From the NCBI RefSeq assembly GCF_010389155.1, contig NC_057765.1:4712001-4776000 (forward strand): a stretch of 64,000 nucleotides of DNA. Direction: 5' to 3'. The position numbers and the translations under genes are program-made. Source of the stretch: Erigeron canadensis (lineage: Eukaryota > Streptophyta > Magnoliopsida > Asterales > Asteraceae). The notes under the pieces were generated by a model. It saw only the letters and a program-made list of their open reading frames with translations. It was not told the origin of the DNA and made no database searches. Numbering within the stretch: position 1 is the stretch's first letter; each line of letters begins with the position of its first letter. Positions 27,337-38,516 of the stretch are shown in pieces.

Positions 27337-27745
27337 GAGCAAGGGATGTCATAGCTCATGCCATGTGCTATTTAAGCAAGGCATGTCATAGCTCATGCCA
27401 TGTGCTATTCTAGCAAGGCATGTCATAGCTCATGCTATTCTAGTAAGGCATGCCATAGCTCATGCTATTCTCGCAAGGCATGTCATAGCTCATGCTATTC
27501 TAGCAAGACATGTCATAGCTTATGCTATTCTAGCAAGGCATGTCATAGCTCATGCTATTCTAGCAAGACATGTCAAAGCTCATGCTATTCTAGCAAGACA
27601 TGTCATATCTCATGCTATTCTAGCAAGACATGTCAAAGCTCATGCTATTCTAGCAAGACATGTCATAGCTCATGCCATCTGCTATCCTGGCAAGGCATGT
27701 CATAGCTCATGCTATTCTAGTTCATGTTATTCTAGCAAGGCATGA
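27337..27745 (+). repeat. Minisatellite, ~30-bp unit (CATGTCATAGCTCATGCTAT + TCTAGCAAGR)
   Basis: About a dozen head-to-tail copies of a 30-bp unit, with longer variants at both edges that contain an extra GCCATGTG step. Because the unit is a multiple of three, it keeps long open frames in two phases (116 and 101 codons) that are repeat artefacts. Each unit contains CATG and AGCT palindromes. Confidence 0.9.
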
Positions 27746-28264
27746 GCATGAGAATCATTACTAGAGCAAGTATGAGCATAAGGTCATAACTCGGGCATCA
27801 TCTATTACTCGAGCATCATCCACTACTCGAGTATCCCCCTCGCGACACATCCTTGTTCGAGCAAACATCAAGCGAACCCATTACTAGAGCAACATAACTC
27901 GAGTCATACCCTTAAGGGGTTATTTTGGCTGATTTAGCAAGGTTCGAGTACTATTACATAACTCGAGACATCCTTTGTAACTCGAGCTTTTTGAAAATAC
28001 TCTCTTAGGGGTTTCGAGAGATTACTTTACTTGCTATTATCCACTCGTCTTATTAGAGATTAGTTTACTTGCTATTATCCACTCGTCTTATTGTCGTGGA
28101 TATCTATACACGATCAAGTTCGTATGAAGATTATTACTCTTTCATAATAAATTGGATCATAATATACCATCGTAACTTAAATCTTAAAGTCTTAATCTAT
28201 GATTCGTTAAATAAATGACCTATTATAATATATATATTACAAACGAAGTCTCGAAAAGCGTGTA
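27746..28264. other. Spacer rich in ACTCGAG words plus a 38-bp tandem pair
   Basis: ACTCGAG(CA)TC words recur from 27790 to 27990 (e.g. TATTACTCGAGCATCATCC). At 28016-28092 a 38-bp unit containing TTTACTTGCTATTATCCACT occurs twice in tandem with one or two differences. No coding capacity. Confidence 0.45.
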
Positions 28265-29120
28265 AAGAATAGTATATTTTTTATTTTTTTATTTTCACCA
28301 CATAAGTTTCAATATTTACATTTTTAGCACTAAAGTATAATACTTTTTAGTAAATTTTTTGTTTTATTTATTTTCACCACAAAACTTTCAATCTTTACAC
28401 TTTTAGCGCTAAACTATAATATTTTTTTAGTAATAGTATACTTTTTATTCTTTTTACTTTCACCATGGAAGTTTCAATCTTTACACTTTTAGCACTAAAC
28501 TATAATACTTTTTAGTAAACTTTTTATTCTTCTTATTTTTAACACAAAACTTTCAATCTTTACACTTTGAGCATTAAACTATAATATTTTTAGTAAATTT
28601 TGTATTCTTTTTGTTTTCACCACAATATTTTAACTCTTTACACTTTTAGCACTAAACTTTCATAGTTTTTAATTTTCTTTTATTTTAAGGTACGGGAAAG
28701 CGTGTATATGATAGTATACTTTTTATTTTATTTTTTATTTTCACCACAATAGTTTCACTCTTTACACTTTTAGAACAAAACTTTTATAATTCTTAGTAAA
28801 CTTTTTAATCTATTTATTTTCACCACAATATCTTAACTTTTACCACTAAATTTTTTTACTTTTTGATAATCTTTTATTTTAACTACAACATTTTAACTTC
28901 TTACACTTTAGCAACAAACTTTTTAACACATATATTAAAAAGAAATGTACGGGAAAACTTGTAAAGAATAATAAACTTTCTATTCATTTTATTTTCACCA
29001 CAACATTTTAACCCCTTATACTTTTAGCACTAAATTTTTATACTTTTTGATTTTCTTTTATTTTCACCACAACATTTAAGTCTCTTACACTTTTAGCACT
29101 AAACTTTTACGCGAACGACT
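28265..29120 (+). repeat. Diverged tandem array, ~80-90-bp unit
   Basis: About ten degenerate copies of a unit built from TTTTTATTCTTTTTATTTTC, then ACCACAA(A/T)A, TTTCAATCTTTACACTTTTA, GCACTAAACT, TATAATACTTTTTAGTAAA. Copies at the right end are more worn. A GGGACAACACCCAGATGATA block at 29277-29296 resembles the Helitron 3' hairpin at 31719-31736, so the array may lie inside an old Helitron; minisatellites near Helitron ends are common. Confidence 0.7.
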
Positions 29121-29547
29121 TTCACTTTCACACAAAACTTTTACAGTTCATTTTTTAACTGGCAAATGTCAGTTTTTAATAATTTGAATAATACATGTTT
29201 TCTTTAAAAAGTTTATGACACATTATTTCTTGAATAATATGTTTTATTAAATCATTAACATATATAATGTCTCCCGGGACAACACCCAGATGATATATCT
29301 TGTTAAATAACTAAAAGCGGACAAGAGATTGCATTCGTTTTCAAGTTTCAACGCAATGAAATGTACCTAACACCTTTAGATATGTTCGTTTTTTTGGTCC
29401 CATAATACTAATAATTCTAAAGCTTTGATAACCATATAAAACTTGTGGACGATAATTGTTTCTCTTTAAATCAGAAGAATCCAAATTTAAATAGTAAATT
29501 AGTTAATAATTAGCTAATCAACCCGAATTCAATCCAAAAGTTTTCTT
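29121..29547. other. Spacer, no gene
   Basis: AT-rich. The only landmark is the CTCCCGGGACAACACCCAG Helitron-like hairpin near 29271-29290; a CTRR end is not visible after it. Confidence 0.25.
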
Positions 29548-30433
29548 AAGGGATAATTTCATATTTACCCAAAAAACACACCCTAATATCATATTTACCC
29601 AACTTTTATTAAAAATTTCATATTTATCCAATTTTAATTCACATTTTATCAAATCTACCCAAATCACAAATTATCTTATGTTTAAAACTGTATATAATTT
29701 TATACCATTCACTAATAACATAATCATTGATATACCCTTATATGAGAGGCAAAAGAAAACACTCCTGTCAAATCGCTAATTAGCAGAACCGTTTATACTT
29801 TCATGGCAGTGGAAAAGATTATTAATACTGTTTATCTCAATGATCCCTCAATAGACATACGACCATTAAAATTTGCATCTGAATAGCCTTTGTATTTGTT
29901 TCTAAACCATTTATAATAGTTTTTTACCTGAACTTTGTATCTCACGACTCACGTAATGTTACTTACTCAATGATATTGTATGACTTTTGATGATATTAAA
30001 TTAAATAAAATATGGATTCAAGTAGTTGTTTTTCTAACGAAAATCAGTACATTTGCTTGGATATAATGCATTTTAGTTGGGTCTTATGATTGGCTTGTAT
30101 CATCAAATTTTAGGTTACATATACAAAGGTCTTCTATAGTAAATGAAATTTGAAACTCATATTTATTTATTGCTTATTAATATATTTTTTAATCTTATAT
30201 AATTTACAGTTGTGAACATTCTGCTTGGCATAAGAAGTCAAATTCGGATGCATTATTTCAGTTAGCGTATAGGGAATTTATTGATATAAATTTGGTTATA
30301 AATTATTTTGTAAGTGATTTGGGTAGATTTGATAAAATGTGAATTAAAATTGGGTAAATATGAAATTTTTAATAAAAGTTGGGTAAATATAATATTAAAG
30401 TGTGTTTTTGGGTAAATATGAAATTTTCCCTTC
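29548..30433. mobile_element. DNA transposon remnant with ~135-bp TIRs (886 bp)
   Basis: The left arm AAGGGATAATTTCATATTTA, then CCCAACTTTTATTAAAAATT and TTCACATTTTATCAAATCTA (29548-about 29686), is mirrored at about 30301-30433 (TAGATTTGATAAAATGTGAA, AATTTTTAATAAAAGTTGGG, TTTTCCCTT). The arms themselves contain a repeated 'catatttaccca' step. Mutator-like by TIR length; no transposase and no clear target duplication. Confidence 0.7.
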
Positions 30434-30442
30434 GTTATATAT

Positions 30443-30810
30443 CTATAAACACTTATAAAGGGTATTGGGATTAAGTTTTAAGCATTTTTTTATTCCCATA
30501 ATACCCTTCTTAATAACATTGTATTTTACACCTCCTCATCTAAATGCCGAAATTACCCATATCAAAATTTAAACCTACAAAAAAGAAACTCATATCAACA
30601 AAAAAAAAACCATATCACTTTTTCCAGCCGATCTCCCTATCGCAACCGTTGCCATCAATTCATCACCATCAACAACTAAATCACAACCCTTCTCTCTCGC
30701 CGGATTCATCTCCCCCAACCACAGCCGTTGGATTCCTCACCCATCAACAAGGGTTTTTCTAATATTGACAGCTGCATTCTAGCCGTCGCAATGTGCGGAC
30801 ACCAGGCTAG
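30443..30810 (+). mobile_element. Non-autonomous Helitron (368 bp)
   Basis: Starts TCTATAAACACTTATAAAGG after A (30442), ends GCCGTCGCAATGTGCGGACA, then CCAGGCTAG before T (30811). The open frame inside (30544-30762) is repeat sequence. Related to 38517-38768 (shared CCCATAATACCC and end region). Confidence 0.7.
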
Positions 30811-31751
30811 TACAAAATAAAAATTACTGTAAGAGGCAAACCTTGATCTTAACATTACCAAACATTGAATTCAATAATAGTAATAAGACTGAAGCTTTAA
30901 AGTAAAATAATATTAACAACATCATCGGTAGATAAAAATAATATAATATACAATCTATAAAAACAAAACACAATTCACATATCCATAACCATAAACTCGA
31001 AACACCAAAGGAGCTAAACCTATATAGTTATGTATTTTAACTCCAAAATAATTTTTTTCTTAAAAAATATCATTAGTTAAAATTTATAAATATTTTATTA
31101 AAACTTAAATGGAAATTTTGAACTATGATAGACCAAAGAAAGAATATGCTAAATTAAAATAAATATATCTTTGTAATATGACATCATCTTTAATTATATA
31201 AAATGTAAGGAAAAATTATAATATGACACATTAAATTTTTTCTTTTAGAAACAATCATTCTTTATTAATAATAGAGATATGTATGGTTTGTTTGGAATTA
31301 CTGGTGTAATATCTATAAATTCAAAATTATGTTAATGATATCAGTATTTTACAAATCTGCACTCGAACTTTACCTGGAGCTGACGGTCATCAGTTGTGTC
31401 GTTAGATAGCCTCGAGTGCTTTGCACATGAGTTTGAAATTTTCTACTTTCGCCACAAACTTTCATTTTTTTTAAAGTAGTTCCTTAATTACATCTTTATA
31501 TCATAAACTTTTGGATTTCAAGTTTGGTCATTAACATTACCACACCTTTTTCCCCAAAATTTTTTACCTTTTCAATTTTCCAATGCATTTTTAATAACTC
31601 CAATTTCAATCTATCAACACCACCACTACAAATTCCATTATGTTACATCAACGTACGTTTATCGTTATGTATGTATCACCACCATTATACACGATATACG
31701 TATTACGCATCGTTATCTCTCCCGGGGCAACACCCGATATTAATATACTAG
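30811..31751 (+). mobile_element. Sequence ending in a Helitron 3' terminus (5' limit unknown)
   Basis: CGGGGCAACACCCG (31721-31734) forms a GC hairpin and is followed by ATATTAATATACTAG before T, the Helitron 3' pattern, so a Helitron ends at 31751. A matching 5'-TC end was not settled; ATCTATAAATTC near 31311 is a candidate. The rest of the interval is AT-rich with no gene. Confidence 0.5.
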
Positions 31752-32704
31752 TTGTATATAAGGTAAGACTACGAATTTTAGTTATATACAAATATGTTTT
31801 CAACCGATAGATATATACAATTGACACATGTCGCTTAAAGAATATACCAAATATCGTTTTAAAAAAGTCTCAATCTTGTTTTAATACATTGGTAGATATT
31901 AATCGGCTTATAATAAGTGTATATATAATGCATATACACTTGAACCGTTTGTCATATTTCCTATTTTAGTTCAACTAGTAGACGAATTCGGTTTTTCTCC
32001 CAAAATCTTGGATTCTATCATAGACGGTAGCATTCGTGTAGTTTAAAAGCCGGTGAGGATTGACCGATCATGTCGGCCCATGAGGTCCATAAACATTCAT
32101 AAGTTACTAACTTATCAGTTATGAAAGCTGTTTTTGTGTACCTTCAATTCATCAGTTTCAAATTCTGTGTGCTTTATAAACACAAATACAAACACGAATT
32201 TAGCATTCTCAAGCAATAAGTTCTTGTTATCAATAATTTTAAATGGCTATTCGGATTTGCGTAACGCATGAGTTTTGTTTATTCTACTAAAAACTAAAAT
32301 TGAGTTAATTGAAATATAATTCCATCACTGTTGTTTAATTAAACAACTCAATTTTGAGTAAATTTGATGACTAGGTTTTAGGTAAAATAAAAACAAGTAT
32401 TAAAGTAACACAAATAAAACAATAGGTTTTTTTTCATTAAAGATCACCGTGTATCATGAAAATCACCATGCATCAATTGTTTCGTGAATCTTCATGCATC
32501 AATTTAATCATGATCCAAGGGTCAAGAATTTATCTTATTTGTTTTACTTTAATACTTATTTTACAATAACTAATCCCTCGATGACTAATAAAAACGTAAT
32601 CAAATTAAGATGAGTAATAATTGATAGTTTAACTTTTTTATAAAAATTGAACTGAACGTATTATAAAGATTATAAAATATCTTAAGTAATATTTAGAAAA
32701 ATAA
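31752..32704. other. Intergenic, no gene seen
   Basis: AT-rich sequence. Two imperfectly complementary patches (TTACTTTAATACTTATTTTA near 32545 and AAACAAGTATTAAAGTAACA near 32391) suggest an old foldback of about 300 bp between 32281 and 32600, bounded by TCAATTTTGAGTAAATT-like words, but arms are not clean. Confidence 0.3.
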
Positions 32705-32706
32705 TA

Positions 32707-32961
32707 CTCAATTCGTCCCATCATAAGTGTCTTATTTTGAATATTTAAAGTTTTTTTAAAAACTTTGACCTTAAATAAATTTTTTTGTGTTATATAAAAC
32801 TTGATAAAAGTTATAACATTAAAAAACACGTTTAAAACACAATCAAGTCATATAACTTTCATCAAGTATTATTTAATATAAACAAAATTATTTAAGGTTA
32901 AAGTTGTAAATGTTAGACTTTGAAAATTCAAAACATGATATTTATGGTGAGACGGAGGGAG
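32707..32961. mobile_element. Stowaway-like (Tc1/mariner) MITE, 255 bp
   Basis: The right end reads GACGGAGGGAG, reverse complement CTCCCTCCGTC, the classic Stowaway terminus. The left end CTCAATTCGTCCC is a worn version. TA flanks both sides (32705-32706 and 32962-32963). The interior is foldback-like (ATAAGTGTC / GATATTTAT; ACTTGATAAAAGTTATA / TATAACTTTCATCAAGT). Confidence 0.8.
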
Positions 32962-33261
32962 TAATATTATTTTAATACAAAACTTAATATAACGGAGGGA
33001 TAGATTTCTTATGTTATATTAATGTATATCGGCTAAATTCATGAATAGATTTCTTCTAGATTTTTTTACTTATGTTTATAATAATTATGTTATATTAAAG
33101 TTATAGTAAGTATATATATTTAGAATCGGCTAAACATTGTTTTCCTAATTTAATTTTAATTTTAATTTTATTTCATGTATATTTCTTAAAACTTAATGGA
33201 TGGATTTCTTTTTCACAAAGATATACAATTTTTTATGATTTATAAATGAAAAATTCTAAAT

Positions 33262-33393
33262 TGACAAACAAAATTATACAAACTCACTTGTCATATGAGA
33301 TGCACCAACTAAATTAATTCCTTTTTTTCTTTTTTTTGTTTCTTTCTCCATGTTCTATTGGTGACACCTAAGTTTGTATAATTTTGTTTGTAA
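33262..33393. mobile_element. Small MITE, ~22-bp TIRs
   Basis: GACAAACAAAATTATACAAA, then CT, on the left and AGTTTGTATAATTTTGTTTG, then TAA, on the right form a near-perfect inverted repeat around a loop of about 85 bp. TTGTCA/TGACAC sequences inside extend the pairing slightly. Confidence 0.65.
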
Positions 33394-33437
33394 TTTGTTT
33401 GTTGATGTAGTTATACTATATATTTGACATAGTTATT

Positions 33438-33548
33438 ACCATTTAGGTGGGGTGGTAGAGAGTCTTGCCTTTTGAAGTGTAGACTAATGTTCAATCCTTG
33501 ACAATGGTGTAATTTAGTAGTGTATTATATTTGCCGTTCAAAAAAAAC
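33438..33548 (+). mobile_element. tRNA-derived SINE (about 110 bp)
   Basis: An A-box-like TAGGTGGGGTGG at 33444 and a B-box-like GTTCAATCC at 33489-33497 are spaced as in a tRNA-derived pol III promoter. The body ends GCCGTTCAAAAAAAA, an A-tail. Not a tRNA gene: no acceptor stem is formed. Confidence 0.6.
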
Positions 33549-33679
33549 ATATTTGACGTATATCATATATTCATAAACTATAATTTTATTGTTTGAATCA
33601 GTCGTAATCAGACATATTTTAATATTATGAATAATAATGTAACTATCTGTAATTGTATTTTTTACTTATGTTATTAGTT

Positions 33680-33709
33680 AGTCCCGTACAACGTGCGGGT
33701 TTAATCTAG
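33680..33709 (+). mobile_element. Helitron 3' terminus
   Basis: CCCGTACAACGTGCGGG (33683-33699) forms a short hairpin (CCCG-AC / GT-CGGG type). TTTAATCTAG follows and a T comes next. This is the Helitron 3' pattern. The 5' end was not found; it would lie upstream and include the SINE and MITE above. Confidence 0.6.
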
Positions 33710-33742
33710 TATTAAATAAATATCTAGATTTTTGAGACTTTA

Positions 33743-34068
33743 TCTATACTATCTAATAAAACAAACCACCTTTTTTTCCTTAAACTTTTTACCTTTGAAA
33801 AACTAAAAATACTTTTCTCCTTTATTCACTAATTTAAACAATTTCACCTAATATAACTATAAGTCTATAATACCGTTATTGAAATAATTTACATTATAGA
33901 TCCCCAACACTTAAATAACTACAATACCACCTTTAACATCAACTACTTTTACATTCATCACAATCATCGCCCTCACCACGTTCCCACTGACGTCCCTACT
34001 GTCGCCCCTACCATCACCTGCGCCATCATTACCTCCATTGCCGTCGCATTGCACGGTCATAAATCTAG
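33743..34068 (+). mobile_element. Non-autonomous Helitron (326 bp)
   Basis: Starts TCTATACTATCTAATAAAAC after A and ends GCCGTCGCATTGCACGGTCA, then TAAATCTAG before T. The interior has the CACCATCATT/CCGTCGC-rich 3' third seen in its relatives at 37222-37410, 48657-48892 and about 56500-56725. Confidence 0.75.
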
Positions 34069-34164
34069 TATAATTAAAATGTATCCATTATACTGGTTGT
34101 GGGTTAACCAAAAAGTCTATTTCTCTTTCTATATGCTCTCGTTTTCATGTAATTTTTTTTAATT

Positions 34165-34317
34165 TATGGCTGGATGGGATCCACCTAGGTTCGAGTCCCA
34201 CTTCCTACATTTGTAGGAGTGGATTAATAGTGATTTTTCGAGAGTCCTGAGTTTTATCCCAGACATGCGTGTAATTTAGGAGTAGGAGTAGATTAGAATG
34301 TTGTTCTAAAAAAAAAA
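34165..34317 (+). mobile_element. tRNA-derived SINE with A-tail
   Basis: The B box GGTTCGAGTCC at 34188-34198 is a perfect match to GGTTCGANTCC. An A-box-like TGGCTGGATGGG lies at 34167-34178, closer than in a real tRNA, so the 5' part is shortened. The body continues through CATTTGTAGGAGTGGATTAA and ends in an A-run at 34308-34317. A LINE follows immediately. Confidence 0.6.
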
Positions 34318-35759
34318 GGAACGAGCAGGTACAACTTGACAGCATGCTGACGCTGTTACCTAATGATAGTCGTTGGGTCCGAGTTGTTGCTGATATTCAT
34401 GGCAGTGAGTGTTTCATTAACATGTCTACTAAAACTAAGGGTACTTGGAATAACATTGTTTCGGCTGCAAAAAGTGTACACGAATTATTCTCTTTCCCTA
34501 ATGATGTGATCACTCGAAAGGTTGGTGATGGTCGGAATACGAGGTTCTGAAAGGACCTGTGGTATAGGAAGCAAACCCTTGCTGCCAGATTTACATGTCT
34601 TTATGCTCTCGAACTGGATAAAGATTGTTCAGTGTTTAATAGATACTCCAACTCGATTTGGATTTCGAACTGGCGCAGGGATATAAGAGAAGGGAACGAG
34701 CATGTACAACTTGACAACATGCTGACTCTCTTACCTAATGACAACTCAAGTGGTGATGATTCTTGGACGTGGAACCTTAATGGTAATGGTCATTTTTCTG
34801 TTGCTTGCGTTCGAAAATTTATAGACCACAAAATTCTGCCAATTATTGATGCTCAATATAAATGGAATATATAGGTTCCTAAAAACATTAATATCTTTGT
34901 GTGGCGCCTTCTGCGTAATAACCTTCCCACGCATGTCAACCTTTTTGGTCGTGGGATTGATGTAACCATGGTACGCTGCAATTTATGTGATAATGACATT
35001 GACGACATTAGTCATGTTTTTCATACCTGTTCATTTGAGTGAAATTAGAGGCATGATTAGTCAATGGGTGCAACTCACCATTCCTGGAGATAACCCTTCT
35101 GAGACGGCAAAGTGGTATAAAACTCTGCAGCTCACAAGTTATAAAAGAGGGGTGCTTGAAGCTATCATATTTGCCTGGTGGATTGGTGGTGGCACATTTG
35201 GAAGGAGAGGAACAACGCCCTCTATAATGGCAATCATACGTCCCCAAATGTTACTTATAATTCAATTGTTTCTCTTAGTTTTATTTGGATATCTAACCGT
35301 GATAGGAAGCATACATACTTATGGAATGCGTGGCTAGTGAATCCCTTGGAGGTTGGATGACTTGGTGCATTTGCTTTTGGACTGCAAGCAGCTACTGGCA
35401 CACTAGGCTTGTACTTTGTTTCTCCAACAACATAGTTTTAGCTAATTTGGTTATAGCGCTGCTTAAATTTATAGTTTTTGACATGTTATGGATTGGATAG
35501 TACCCCATGACATGGTTGGGATCCCATCAAAAACACCACGAGGTGAAAACCGGTGGCTCGACCCTCGTTAGTTGGGAGTTTTTCTCGGGTTTTAATTGAC
35601 ACGAGTTTTTTTCACTCCTTTTAGAATCCTCGCAGTTAATGTCTCGGGACGAATCTAGAGTAAGTTGTTTGGTTTTATTTCTAGTTTGTAGCTGTAATTG
35701 TATTTGTATCCTTGGCAACTAGCACCTTGCTAGTTTGCTGTTAAAAAAAAAAAAAAAAA
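34318..35759 (+). mobile_element. 5'-truncated, rearranged LINE with poly-A tail
   Basis: The three frames together spell the ORF2 C-terminus: RWVRVVADIHG, VGDGRNTRF, a stop where Trp is expected, KDLWYRKQTLAARF, SWTWNLNGNGHFSV, then the RT zinc-binding domain with another stop (QYKWNI, stop, VPKNINIFVWRL), CNLCDNDIDDISHVF and a frameshift before VQLTIPGDNPSE. The last part is 3' UTR and a 17-A tail (35743-35759). A piece of about 50 bp (GAACGAGCA, TACAACTTGACA, TACCTAATGA) from the middle (34691-34741) is also present as the very first 50 bp (34318-34367), i.e. out of order. Dead copy, related to the LINE at 21953-22945. Confidence 0.82.
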
Positions 35760-36797
35760 TTCCGAGGATTTTATAAAAGCTTGAAAAATCCTTGAATCTA
35801 AAATTCAAGTAAGATTATATTGGATGTATATTTTTTATATTTTATCAAAAAATAATACGTCTATGTCGACATTAAAGTAGAAAAACACAATTAAATCACA
35901 TTTCGTTATCAATATAAAGCAATTGTTAGCAAGAGCGGTTTTGGGAAGACATAAATCTAATCTTGTCCGGGCATATTTCAGCTTTCATTTATAGGAATTT
36001 TTTTTTTTATATGTATTTTAATTAATTCGTGCTGGACACTTATCAGGACTGACCTACTTGTTAGCTTGATTTACTATGATAATAATATATCATCCTTACC
36101 GTCTCTTTAAACTTTTATAAAGCAAAAATAACCTTTTTTCCAGCCATTGAAAAATCAAAAATACTTCTGAGTTTTTATTAAAAATGTTAAAAAATCGATC
36201 ATTGTAATTGTGGGCTTAAACAAGGAATATATGGCTTTCAAATCAACCATCGATCTTACCACTTCACTAATTAACTATTGTTGGTTTATTAAATTTCTTT
36301 CCATTAAATATATAACATTACTTTTCTTTGATTATTAATTAAAATCCTTCACCTATCTATACTATATTACATTTTAGACCCGTGTCAAATACACGAGATT
36401 TTTACAACATTTTCATTATAAGATTAATATATGTAATTAAATTTTTTCTTCTAAATATACTAATATAATAATTATATGTTAATAAATTTTTTTTAATTCA
36501 ACATTTTTGTTAGATACTGTAATATCTTTTAAAAGTATTGTTTTTAAAGTGTTGCAATAGATCAATTTTTTACAGCTTAAATAAATCTATTTTTGGGCTA
36601 GGATATGTTTCGAGACTTCTTGGTACGTTAATTTTATGTACATTTTTTATAGAGTAAATGATATTCGCACCACAAATATTGATATATTTACTACATAATA
36701 TAACTTTTAAAGCACATTGTATAAGTTAATAAAGTAAATTTGTAGTAGATAAATAGAAAAATATGGTACAAATATTACTTCCTTTTTATTGATACTA
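35760..36797. other. Intergenic, no gene seen
   Basis: AT-rich. ACCTATCTATACTATATTAC near 36351 looks like a Helitron 5' start (TC after A at 36356), and TTAGACCCGTGTCAAATACACG right after it looks like an inverted Helitron 3' hairpin. The two overlap, so neither element can be drawn. Confidence 0.3.
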
Positions 36798-36837
36798 ATC
36801 TATTTATATTTATAAAATATATTTTCATTAATTTAAT

Positions 36838-37221
36838 TAAAGCAGATTCCCCCTGTCTAACATTTTAAGTTTCAACATTTACTTTCTTAAAATGTCCCTT
36901 CTATTATATTTACCAAACACCATTTCTCTCCCCTCAAATCTCAACCAATCATCTTTTTTCTCTTTCCTCCATAAATCATTTATTCTTCCAATTCATTCAA
37001 AATCTTTTATCTCACAAACCGTACATCGATAAATTATAAAAATTATATGGGTGTTCTTAAAATTTCATGCTTCTTCATTAGAGATGTCATTCGATATACT
37101 TTCGACGAACTTTTAAATCCGATGGCAGAACCCGTACGGTTAAAGTATTTAGCTATCACACTCTATGACCTATCACACTTCATGACCTATCGCCCCCATC
37201 ATTTCACCACCGCAACGCGCG
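36838..37221 (+). mobile_element. Repeat-family copy (plus orientation) matching 10862-11265
   Basis: Same order of blocks as the minus-strand copy at 10862-11265: CAGATTCCCC, AAGTTTCAACATTTACTTTC, CCTCCATAAATCATTTATTC, GAGATGTCATTCGATATACT, ATGACCTATCAC, ACGCGCGGGTACTT. The open frame 37047-37292 crosses its end and is not a gene. The 5' limit could be 36798. Confidence 0.6.
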
Positions 37222-37410
37222 GGTACTTACTCTTGTATACCTATAATATCCTTAATGAAATTATTTACAATAATACCTCCCTCAACCCTTAAGATAACTA
37301 TATTACCTCTTTACATCAATAATTTTATATTAATAACTACACCGCTACCGCCAACTCCGTTATCACCACCCGTTTTCGTCATCGCCGCCGCATTGTGAGG
37401 GTACCTTTCG
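37222..37410 (+). mobile_element. Helitron-like fragment with CCGCCGCATTGTGAGGGTAC end
   Basis: The text resembles the Helitron at 33743-34068 (AATGAAATTATTTACAATAA, 'ataactac-ccgctaccgcc', GTCATCGCCGCCGCATTGTG) but lacks CTRR after the GC-rich block. Probably a worn or truncated copy. Confidence 0.4.
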
Positions 37411-37736
37411 AGTTATGAATAATCATCTTTTCCGTTATTTTATATACGAATTTGGTTTTACTTTTATGAATAATTTTACCCTAAAGTATGTGATTCCCAT
37501 CAAGGTCATAACAAAAGCTATTAAGCACATGTTACACTTTTCATTTGATATATTTTCAGTTTATTAAATATTCTTAATTCTATGTGTCTAATACTCTAAT
37601 GTGCCGATGTATTTACTTTTAGCAGCAGTCTAGGTGGATAAATGTGTAAACGGTATGGTTCATGTGCGAAAACAAACGTATTTTTAAAGGAAGTAAATGT
37701 TGGCCATTTAAATGACAATGTTCCTTTTTTTATATA

Positions 37737-38112
37737 CTAGCTAATAATTCGGGTTTAACCCAGACACTAACTAAAATTATAAAATGAAAAAAGTTAAAAG
37801 AATATATGTAGTTTTTGTAATTGATATATCATAACTTGGTTCGGAGATATTAAGTGACTAACATAATATATATGTATGAGTATTTATTGTATTAACAAAA
37901 CATAAAAAGAAAATTCACAATCAAAAAGTAAGAATTTAAAATATATATTTAGTAAGCTAGCTATTTATCTTTAAATATATTACAATATTAAATATGACAT
38001 ATGACATCATAGATAAAATAAAATCTTTTTAAGAAAAATATAAACTTGCTACATAATACTTTTCTAAAATTAGTTTTAGAAAACAATTCTTCTTTATTAT
38101 ATATAAAGAAGA
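37737..38112 (-). mobile_element. Non-autonomous Helitron (376 bp, minus orientation)
   Basis: On the minus strand it starts TCTTCTTTATATATAATAAA after A and ends CTGGGTTAAACCCGAATTAT, then TAGCTAG before T. GGGTTAAACCC is the 3' hairpin. AT-rich interior, no coding. Confidence 0.72.
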
Positions 38113-38516
38113 TATCATATCATATATATATATATGGAACAAATAAATAAAGACAACTCAAATAATATATACTGCAGGTGATATACTAATGAATTTTTTT
38201 TATATTATTATTATTTTTTTTGATGCGAGTTTCGATCCCAAAGAGATGGGATCTATTTATAATAAAGTTTAAGACAAATGATCTAAACAAATCGATACAT
38301 CATTAAGCGATCTATATGCGATCATTAATTTAATTGCGCGATCTATAAATATACAAAGTCTAAGTTAATTAGTTTTGAAATTCTTTCCAAAATGAAATCC
38401 TTTTTAGACAGTCTTGCAAGTTGCAAGCTACTTTCGAGAGACTTCGGAGGTGCTTGTTCACAAAGGCGAGAGGGAAAAGGTAAGAGAAAGATAATGGCTA
38501 AGAAATACTATCATTA

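Noticed and set aside
27395..27745. Two overlapping open frames of 116 and 101 codons
   Set aside because: They are translations of a 30-bp minisatellite; the unit length keeps the frame open without selection.
27337..27745. CRISPR-like array
   Set aside because: Units are contiguous with no unique spacers, and this is plant nuclear DNA.
33489..33498. tRNA gene (B-box-like sequence)
   Set aside because: No tRNA fold; ends in an A-tail as a SINE does.
34188..34198. tRNA gene (perfect B box)
   Set aside because: A and B boxes are too close, no acceptor stem or anticodon arm forms, and an A-tail follows; this is a SINE.
37047..37292. 81-codon frame
   Set aside because: Spans the border of two dispersed repeats; not a gene.
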